A DNA stretch of 11,000 bases from an uncultured Anaerolineae bacterium (GTDB lineage: Bacteria; Chloroflexota; Anaerolineae; Anaerolineales; UBA11858): contig CALCSH010000120.1 of the NCBI GenBank assembly GCA_937893815.1, positions 1 to 11,000 of the forward strand, given 5' to 3'. Below, in pieces: positions 7,108 through 11,000 of this stretch. The notes under the pieces are model-generated. The model saw nothing but the letters and a program-made list of their open reading frames with translations. It was not told the DNA's origin and did not search any database. Numbering within the stretch: the stretch's first letter is position 1; every line of letters starts with the position of its first letter. Position numbers and translations under genes: made by a program.

Positions 7108-7135
7108 TTGACAAATTAGACAAACCCGGTAGAAT
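7108..7135 (+). promoter_or_regulatory. Sigma70-type promoter upstream of the cysM leader
   Basis: TTGACA at 7108-7113 and TAGAAT at 7130-7135 are separated by 16 bp: a perfect -35 and a one-mismatch -10. It is the best promoter match I see in the window. It lies just after the lipoprotein stop and points at cysM, giving an expected start near 7142 and a leader of about 480 bases. Confidence 0.7.
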
Positions 7136-7249
7136 TTACATCAAGTTTTTCATAAAAATTAGGCAGGCGCTCAGGCTTTGGCCTGCACCGACTTGTTGAC
7201 CTTATCGAGATCAAAATCGCAGCCCACAAAGCTGTGTTGGAGTATTATC

Positions 7250-7288
7250 ATGATTCAATATTGCATCTGTATGGGGCGGGGTTCGTAG
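7250..7288 (+). CDS. Possible cysteine-containing leader peptide
   Basis: This 12-codon ORF encodes MIQYCICMGRGS. It has a good ribosome-binding site, GGAG at 7239-7242, 7 bases before the ATG. Cys codons TGC (7262-7264) and TGT (7268-7270) make up 2 of 12 residues. Its stop codon lies within the left side of the long leader hairpin, and a terminator-like hairpin follows about 100 bases later, ahead of the cysteine synthase gene. That is the layout expected of a Cys-responsive attenuator. The distance to the terminator is longer than in classical amino acid leaders, and so short an ORF can arise by chance. Confidence 0.3.
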   Translation: MIQYCICMGRGS

Positions 7289-7387
7289 CACTACTCTCCT
7301 CGTCACAGAAATACAACGTATCGTACGACCAATAGACTGACGAAGGGTAGTTGCGACCCCCGCAAGCTGAAAGTTTTTAACTTTACA

Positions 7388-7411
7388 GCAGCGAGTCCGC
7401 TGCCCTTTTCT
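7388..7411 (+). terminator. Terminator-like hairpin in the cysM leader
   Basis: GCAGCG (7388-7393) pairs perfectly with CGCTGC (7398-7403) around the tetraloop AGTC. The tail CCTTTTCTT is interrupted by C residues and a second TCTTTT follows downstream, so termination may be moderate. Its position between the leader and cysM suits either the end of a small RNA or an attenuator. Confidence 0.5.
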
Positions 7412-7445
7412 TATTGTCTTTTGGTCGTTTTCTTTAATAATTGGG

Positions 7446-7554
7446 GGGTCTCTGAGATTTCGCACGGTAAAGCCCAGATTTGGGGGTGTGGCGGGTGTTT
7501 CACACCCGCCACACCCCCAAATCTGGGAACCTCCACGCAAAGTCTCAAAGAGCC
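7446..7554 (+). mobile_element. Palindromic miniature transposable element, copy 2
   Basis: This is the second copy of the element at 5670-5778, in the same orientation and differing at one base. The perfect 26-bp stem is at 7473-7498 and 7502-7527 with loop TTC. The 8-mer ATAATTGG occurs at 7437-7444 and again at 7555-7562, exactly abutting the element apart from one extra G in the left G run. That is strong evidence of insertion by transposition with an 8-bp target duplication. The element sits 68 bp upstream of cysM. Its hairpin would lie in the untranslated leader of any transcript from the promoter at 7108-7135 and could weaken or terminate it. Confidence 0.82.
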
Positions 7555-7561
7555 ATAATTG

Positions 7562-7606
7562 GTAACTGGTCACCTCCGAAGAGAATGCGTTTACCTGAAC
7601 AGTTAC
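7562..7606. repeat. Inverted repeat before cysM
   Basis: GTAACTG at 7562-7568 is perfectly complementary to CAGTTAC at 7600-7606; outward and inward bases pair imperfectly. Like the other spacer repeats it leads almost directly into a ribosome-binding site (AGGAG, 7613-7617) and start codon. Its left edge overlaps the target duplication of the mobile element by one base, so the element inserted next to or into this repeat. Confidence 0.5.
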
Positions 7607-7622
7607 AGTAATAGGAGTAGTT

Positions 7623-8597
7623 ATGACCGCACAGGTCGCTATGTACGAAAAACAAATATCACCCGTTGATGTAGATGCATACCCCGATATGGCAGGTATG
7701 GCATTGATCAAAGCTGTGGGCCACACCCCGCTGTTGCCCTTGCGCCGTGTCGCCAGTCACCTTTCACTGGATGTGAAAATCTATGCCAAAGCGGAGTGGT
7801 TCAACCCCGGCGGATCGGTGAAAGATCGCCCGGCGTTTAATATCATCCGCACGGCGCTTTTCGATGGGCGTTTGCTGCCCGGCATGCGCTTGCTCGACTC
7901 AACTTCGGGCAATATGGGGATTGCCTATGCCACCTTTGGCGCGGCGCTGGATATTAAAGTTACACTGGCGATGCCCGATAACGCCAGCCCGGAGCGAGTG
8001 GCAATTCTGAGGGCGCTGGGCGCTGAAGTTGTCTTCACCGACCCGCTAGAAGGCTCCGACGGGGCAATTCGTGTGGCGCGCCAAATGGTCGTTGAGCGTC
8101 CGCATGTGTATTACTATGCCAATCAATATGATAACCCCGCCAATTGGCAGGCGCATTATCACAGCACCGGCCCCGAAATTGTCGAACAAACCTCGGGTGC
8201 AGTAACCCACTTTGTGGCCGGGTTGGGAACATCCGGCACCCTTACGGGAGTATCACACTACCTGAGGGAGTATAATCCCCACATCCAGATCATCGCCGCT
8301 CAGCCTGATTCTGCTTTCCACGGACTCGAGGGACTTAAGCATATGCCAACGGCGATCAAGCCGGGCATATTTGATCCCGCCTTGCCCGATCGCACGCTGG
8401 AAATTCCCACCGAAGCAGCGCACGAGATGGTGCGTAGGCTGGCGCGCGAGGAAGGCTATTTTGTAGGCATATCATCCGGTGCGGCGGCAGTAGCGGCTTT
8501 GCAAATTGCCGAGCAACTCGACTCCGGCGTAGTGGTGACTGTTTTCCCCGATGCGGGATACAAGTATCTGAGTGATGAAGCACTTTGGAAGAATTAG
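7623..8597 (+). CDS. cysM: Cysteine synthase, CysO-dependent CysM type
   Basis: This 324-residue cytoplasmic fold-type II PLP enzyme replaces the leaving group of an activated serine by sulfide. PLP-binding K67 lies in NPGGSVKDRPAF. The substrate-binding loop is STSGNMGIAYA (93-103), where most relatives have SGNTG. The phosphate-binding glycine loop is GLGTSGTLTG (200-209), and GISSGAAA (282-289) is near the C-terminus. The start has AGGAG 5 bases upstream. The following genes encode a JAMM peptidase, a MoaD/ThiS-like carrier and a MoeZ-like enzyme. That is the set used by M. tuberculosis CysM, which takes O-phosphoserine and CysO thiocarboxylate instead of O-acetylserine and free sulfide. 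I infer the same chemistry here from context; the fold and family are certain. A CysK-type enzyme using free sulfide is the alternative. Confidence 0.88.
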   Translation: MTAQVAMYEKQISPVDVDAYPDMAGMALIKAVGHTPLLPLRRVASHLSLDVKIYAKAEWFNPGGSVKDRPAFNIIRTALFDGRLLPGMRLLDSTSGNMGIAYATFGAALDIKVTLAMPDNASPERVAILRALGAEVVFTDPLEGSDGAIRVARQMVVERPHVYYYANQYDNPANWQAHYHSTGPEIVEQTSGAVTHFVAGLGTSGTLTGVSHYLREYNPHIQIIAAQPDSAFHGLEGLKHMPTAIKPGIFDPALPDRTLEIPTEAAHEMVRRLAREEGYFVGISSGAAAVAALQIAEQLDSGVVVTVFPDAGYKYLSDEALWKN

Positions 8598-8601
8598 TAC
8601 G

Positions 8602-8639
8602 TTGGCAGGTTTGAACGATCCAACTTGCTAACCTGCCAA
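8602..8639. repeat. Octamer inverted-arm repeat between cysM and mec
   Basis: TTGGCAGGTT (8602-8611) pairs perfectly with AACCTGCCAA (8630-8639). The units are TTGGCAGG and TTTGAACG on the left, CTTGCTAA and CCTGCCAA on the right. It fills most of the 54-base spacer and ends one base before the AGGAG ribosome-binding site (8641-8645) of the next gene. With no T run after it, it is unlikely to be an ordinary terminator. Confidence 0.8.
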
Positions 8640-8651
8640 TAGGAGTAACGA

Positions 8652-9086
8652 ATGCTAGAGATTGCAAATGATTTATTGGATCAAATTCATACTCATTTGG
8701 AGGCTGCCCATCCCGAAGAGGGTGCCGGTTTTTTACTGGGGCGTGCGGACGCGGCCCGGCGCGTGGTGACGGCCATTTTAGCTTTGCCCAACGCCGGTGT
8801 GGATTCTGCCCGCCATAACCGTTACCTGCTGACCCCCAAAGATATGCTGCGGGCTGAAGACGAAGCCGAGCGTCTGGGGCTGGATATGATTGGTGTTTTC
8901 CACTCGCATCCCGACTGCCCCAACCTACCCTCCGAATTCGATCGCGATTGGGCCATGCCCTGGTTCTCTTACATCATCACCCGCGTCGATGCCGGACATG
9001 CGGTTAGTTCGCGCTCCTGGCGATTGAGTGATGATCGCGCCAAGTTTGACGAAGAAGAATTACAAATAATATCGTTGGCAAGTTAG
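8652..9086 (+). CDS. mec: Mec-like JAMM/M67 metallopeptidase
   Basis: This 144-residue zinc peptidase of the Mov34/MPN/PAD-1 (JAMM) fold, close to M. tuberculosis Mec, should cut the bond after the C-terminal Gly-Gly of CysO in CysO-cysteine, freeing cysteine and the carrier. The JAMM residues are all present: catalytic E23 in HPEEGAGFLLG, zinc ligands H84 and H86 in FHSHP, S94 and D97 in PSEFD. Position 25 is Ala where many relatives have Cys before the Gly. AGGAG at 8641-8645, 6 bases upstream, supports the start. The stop codon falls inside the following octamer repeat, so the last residues (SLAS) are partly repeat-encoded. Placement between cysM and cysO supports the role. It may also trim the C-terminal extension of CysO. 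Confidence 0.88.
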   Translation: MLEIANDLLDQIHTHLEAAHPEEGAGFLLGRADAARRVVTAILALPNAGVDSARHNRYLLTPKDMLRAEDEAERLGLDMIGVFHSHPDCPNLPSEFDRDWAMPWFSYIITRVDAGHAVSSRSWRLSDDRAKFDEEELQIISLAS

Positions 9087-9131
9087 CAAGTTTGAACGTT
9101 GAGATGTTCTAACCTGCCAACCTGTAAACCC
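9075..9131. repeat. Octamer inverted-arm repeat between mec and cysO
   Basis: The left units TTGGCAAG, TTAGCAAG, TTTGAACG and TTGAGATG (9075-9106) are followed by TTCTAA, then right units CCTGCCAA, CCTGTAAA and CCC (9113-9131). The left units have the reverse-complement pattern of the right ones. The TAG stop of mec (9084-9086) lies in the second left unit. An AAGGA ribosome-binding site (9136-9140) for cysO follows at once. Confidence 0.8.
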
Positions 9132-9146
9132 AAATAAGGAAAAACC

Positions 9147-9428
9147 ATGCCCGTACTAAAACTCCCCACCCCCCTGCGCCCCTATGCGGACGGACAAAGT
9201 GCTATTGAAGTGCAAGGCCAGAATATCGCCGAAGCCCTGAATGACTTGATCCGCCAGTATCCCTCGCTGCAAAAGCATCTCTTTTCCGATGCCGGGACCC
9301 TGCGTCCCTTTGTGAACCTGTTCCTCGGTGAAGAGGATGTGCGCCACATGCAAGGCGTCGAAACTGAACTCAAAGCTGATGACGTGCTGCGAATCATCCC
9401 ATCCATCGCGGGCGGGATTAACGGTTGA
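9147..9428 (+). CDS. cysO: CysO-like MoaD/ThiS-family sulfur carrier
   Basis: This 93-residue ubiquitin-fold carrier protein should carry sulfur as a C-terminal glycine thiocarboxylate, made by the MoeZ-like enzyme next door and used by CysM. Family features are the short beta-grasp length, VNLFLGEEDVRHMQGVETELKADDV (written here only as VNLF at 56-59 and ELKADDVLRIIP at 74-85) and the tail SIAGG. The diglycine is G89-G90, but three more residues, ING, follow before the stop. Carriers of this family usually end exactly at GG, which is required for adenylation, so this form would have to be trimmed. The TGA stop lies within the first unit of a tandem repeat (GGTTGAA), which may have added the extra codons. 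AAGGA 6 bases upstream fixes the start. Confidence 0.88.
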   Translation: MPVLKLPTPLRPYADGQSAIEVQGQNIAEALNDLIRQYPSLQKHLFSDAGTLRPFVNLFLGEEDVRHMQGVETELKADDVLRIIPSIAGGING

Positions 9429-9490
9429 AAGTTGAAAGTTGAAGGTTGAAGGTTGAAAGTTTTATTAACTTCCCACCTTCCACCTTCCAC
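9423..9490. repeat. Heptamer tandem/inverted repeat between cysO and moeZ
   Basis: Five consecutive units of R-GTTGAA cover 9423-9457. The right side has AACTTCC, CACCTTC, CACCTTC (9467-9487) and a final CAC. A 21-base stem, 9441-9461 with 9467-9487, has only three mismatches around the loop TTATT. The cysO TGA stop is in the first unit. The array also creates a TTG at 9446 in frame with moeZ, which makes that reading frame look longer than the real gene. Seven bases after the array comes the moeZ ATG. Confidence 0.88.
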
Positions 9491-9496
9491 AAAAAA

Positions 9497-10654
9497 ATGT
9501 TACCTACACTCTCACATGACGAAATTTTACGCTACTCGCGGCATCTGCTGATTCCTGAGGTTGGGCTAGAAGGGCAGCAGAAGCTCAAAGCTGCTTCTGT
9601 ACTCGTGATTGGAACGGGCGGCCTGGGTTCGCCGGTGGCTTTATATTTGGCCGCCGCTGGAATTGGGCGGATCGGCCTTGTCGATTATGATGTGGTCGAT
9701 TTTTCCAACTTACAGCGCCAGGTGATTCACGGTGAATCGACGCTTGGTAAATTAAAGGTCGAATCGGCGCGCCAGCGCATGCTGGATATCAACCCTGATA
9801 TTCAGGTAGATGTTTACAATGAGATGTTTACCTCTGAGAACGCTTTCCGTATAGCCGATCCGTATGACATTATCATCGACGGCACCGATAATTTCCCCAC
9901 GCGCTACCTGACCAACGATCTGTGCGTGCTGACTGGCAAGCCCAATGTTTACGGTTCGATCTACCGCTTCGACGGGCAGGCCAGTGTTTTCAACGCCGGA
10001 GATGACAGCCCCTGCTACCGCTGCCTGTTCCCGGAGCCGCCTCCCCCCGGCCTGGTTCCTTCCTGCGCCGAGGGCGGCGTATTGGGCATTTTGCCCGGCA
10101 CCATCGGTACGATTCAGGCTACCGAAGCCATCAAGCTCATTTTGGGCATCGGCGAATCGCTCAGTGGCAAACTGCTGCTCTACAGTGCCCTCGATATGAG
10201 CTTTGATTTTGTGAAACTGCGCAAGAATCCCAATTGCAAGGTTTGCGGCGAACATCCCGAAGTCACAACGTTGATCGATTACGAGCAATTTTGCGGCATG
10301 CCCGCCAACGATCACGATTCGGGTTCTGCTGGCGATGAGTGGGATATTTCGGCCACCGAGTTGAAAGCGCGTCTCGACGCGGGCGATGCGCTGCATCTGA
10401 TTGATGTGCGCGAACCGCATGAATTGGCGATCTCGCGTATCCCTGGGGCTGATCTGATTCCCCTGGGCCAATTGGCCGCCCGCATGCATGAACTCAACAG
10501 CGCCGACGAGATTGTGCTCTTCTGCAAAATTGGCACACGCTCGGTGCGTGCTTTGGAAGTCCTCGCCAGCGCCGGATTCCGCAAAATCAAGAATTTAGAT
10601 GGCGGCATCAATGCCTGGGCCGAGGAAGTTGATCCGAGTTTGCCTATATACTGA
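9497..10654 (+). CDS. moeZ: MoeZ-like sulfurtransferase: E1-type adenylyltransferase plus rhodanese
   Basis: This 385-residue two-domain cytoplasmic enzyme should adenylate the carrier C-terminus and then transfer sulfur to make the thiocarboxylate. The ThiF/MoeB domain (~1-255) has SRHLLIPEVG, nucleotide loop GTGGLGS (39-45), DGTDNFPTRY (128-137), zinc CxxC pairs C173/C176 and C247/C250, and the E1-type cysteine C190 in PSCAEGGVLG. The rhodanese domain (~283-385) has the active-site loop CKIGTRS with C343 as persulfide carrier, and ends NAWAEEVDPSLPIY, very like M. tuberculosis MoeZ. The frame is open upstream to a TTG at 9446, but that part is translated repeat; homology starts at the ATG. 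No Shine-Dalgarno sequence precedes it, only pyrimidine-rich repeat and an A run. It may also serve MoaD or ThiS carriers encoded elsewhere. Confidence 0.92.
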   Translation: MLPTLSHDEILRYSRHLLIPEVGLEGQQKLKAASVLVIGTGGLGSPVALYLAAAGIGRIGLVDYDVVDFSNLQRQVIHGESTLGKLKVESARQRMLDINPDIQVDVYNEMFTSENAFRIADPYDIIIDGTDNFPTRYLTNDLCVLTGKPNVYGSIYRFDGQASVFNAGDDSPCYRCLFPEPPPPGLVPSCAEGGVLGILPGTIGTIQATEAIKLILGIGESLSGKLLLYSALDMSFDFVKLRKNPNCKVCGEHPEVTTLIDYEQFCGMPANDHDSGSAGDEWDISATELKARLDAGDALHLIDVREPHELAISRIPGADLIPLGQLAARMHELNSADEIVLFCKIGTRSVRALEVLASAGFRKIKNLDGGINAWAEEVDPSLPIY

Positions 10655-10664
10655 CCTTGGTCCA

Positions 10665-10729
10665 TTATCAAGTTGGCAGGTTGAAACGTTCAAACTTGAC
10701 AACTTGCCAACCTGTCAACTTGTCAACCC
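10665..10729. repeat. Octamer inverted-arm repeat between moeZ and birA
   Basis: The left units TTATCAAG, TTGGCAGG and TTGAAACG are followed by TTCAAA, then four clean 8-base right units CTTGACAA, CTTGCCAA, CCTGTCAA and CTTGTCAA (10695-10726), ending CCC. This is the clearest example of the octamer form. It ends two bases before the birA ATG at 10732, so no ribosome-binding site is present. Confidence 0.85.
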
Positions 10730-10731
10730 GA

Positions 10732-11000
10732 ATGAACCAAATTTCCATCGAAACCACCCTCGCGAACCTGCCTCTCGGCGACATACGCTATTTCGAATCG
10801 ATTGGTTCGACGAATGATGAAGCGGCGCGCTGGGCTGCTGAGGGCGCCGCTGATTGTTCGCTGGTGATAGCCGATGAACAAACCGCCGGACGCGGGCGCG
10901 GCGCTCGCAGGTGGTTCACCCCACCGGGAGCCGCACTGGCCTTCAGCCTGATACTGCGCCCCAATTTGCGGTCTGGCGAAATGCCGATTGCGCGGTTTAC
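10732..11000 (+). CDS. birA: Biotin protein ligase, N-terminal part
   Basis: The window cuts this gene, leaving 89 complete residues. It should join biotin to a lysine of acyl-CoA carboxylase carrier proteins through biotinyl-AMP. Residues ~21-30 (YFESIGSTNDEA) and ~48-62 (DEQTAGRGRGARRWF) are the substrate-site and biotinyl-AMP loop motifs of the BirA/LplA-like fold, followed by PPGAALAFSLILRP. The catalytic domain begins at once after the start, so there is no N-terminal helix-turn-helix and the protein should not act as a repressor (monofunctional, class I type). The ATG directly follows a repeat array with no Shine-Dalgarno sequence. It lies in the same direction as the cysteine cluster, but no functional tie is apparent. 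Confidence 0.9.
   Translation, partial: MNQISIETTLANLPLGDIRYFESIGSTNDEAARWAAEGAADCSLVIADEQTAGRGRGARRWFTPPGAALAFSLILRPNLRSGEMPIARF

Larger units (their letters stand above)
7142..7411 (+). ncRNA. Candidate structured leader or small RNA upstream of cysM
   Basis: Between the promoter and a terminator-like hairpin lie ~270 bases without a normal gene but with extensive pairing. At 7163-7186, GCAGGC and a nested CAGGC compete for one GCCTGC. At 7276-7363 there is an interrupted long hairpin: GCGGGG (7276-7281) with CCCCGC (7358-7363), TCG with CGA, ACTAC (7290-7294) with GTAGT (7347-7351), and TCGTCA (7300-7305) with TGACGA (7338-7343), enclosing a 32-base apical region. A smaller hairpin, CTGAAAGT with ACTTTACAG carrying one bulge, is at 7367-7388. 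I recognise no known family: it is not a SAM riboswitch, tRNA, SRP RNA or RNase P RNA, and at best a poor partial match to a T-box. It may be a cis-regulatory leader or a free small RNA. Confidence 0.45.

Noticed and set aside
7172..7252. Minus-strand 26-codon ORF (MIILQHSFVGCDFDL...) ending at a hairpin followed by a T run on that strand
   Set aside because: No ribosome-binding site or minus-strand promoter is seen, and the inverted repeat that ends it is also part of the plus-strand leader.
7341..7363. T-box-like AGGGTAGTTGCG in the cysM leader
   Set aside because: It lacks the full AGGGTGGNACCGCG core, and the segment is better explained as the right side of the long hairpin.
7211..7726. 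Minus-strand 171-residue frame across the cysM leader
   Set aside because: It overlaps the mobile element and the start of cysM antisense, is rich in Arg/Cys/Thr and resembles a frame read through structured RNA.
8602..8639. Octamer hairpins as ordinary rho-independent terminators
   Set aside because: No T run follows the stems, and they sit inside what looks like one transcription unit.
9446..9496. TTG start extending MoeZ by 17 residues
   Set aside because: The extension is encoded by the GTTGAA repeat array; family homology begins at ATG 9497.
1378..10729. Spacer repeats as a CRISPR array
   Set aside because: Units are 7-8 bases, contiguous or in inverted arms, without unique spacers, and no cas genes are present.

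Overview
The window looks like a chromosomal segment of a bacterium of moderate GC content. The best guess is Chloroflexota, Anaerolineae-like. The reasons are a Pro/Thr-rich lipoprotein linker typical of exported proteins in that phylum, the mix of families, and spacers filled with short repeated hairpins. This placement is inference. No phage genes, intact transposase or CRISPR array is present. The ordinary genes all lie on the plus strand except the first, which is cut by the left edge.

Layout. 1-482 (minus): start of a eukaryote-type alanine aminotransferase. 701-2829: a two-component pair (OmpR/PhoB-type regulator, then HAMP histidine kinase). 2882-3823: short phosphoglycerate dehydrogenase (SerA-like). 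3963-5465: M32 metallocarboxypeptidase, followed by a strong intrinsic terminator. 5819-7098: stand-alone receiver protein followed after 2 bases by a lipoprotein. 7099-7622: a long leader with a good promoter, a 12-codon ORF with two Cys codons, an extended hairpin, a terminator-like hairpin and a small mobile element. 7623-10654: cysM - mec - cysO - moeZ. 10732-end: start of a biotin protein ligase.

The main system is the four-gene cluster at 7623-10654. It carries every part of the sulfur-carrier-protein route to cysteine known from Mycobacterium tuberculosis. MoeZ activates and thiocarboxylates the small carrier CysO. CysM uses the carrier-bound sulfur to make CysO-cysteine from an aminoacrylate intermediate. 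The JAMM peptidase Mec releases cysteine and recycles CysO. SerA, 4 kb upstream, makes the precursor of O-phosphoserine, the likely CysM substrate. The carrier is unusual in ending GG-ING instead of GG, so it may need trimming before use.

Two kinds of repeated DNA stand out. First, most spacers consist of 7-8 base units arranged as inverted arms. The left arm often contains the upstream stop codon, and the right arm runs almost to the next start codon, sometimes leaving no Shine-Dalgarno sequence. Second, two almost identical ~109-bp palindromic elements (5670-5778 and 7446-7554) have terminal inverted repeats and 8-bp flanking direct repeats. They look like a recently active miniature transposable element.
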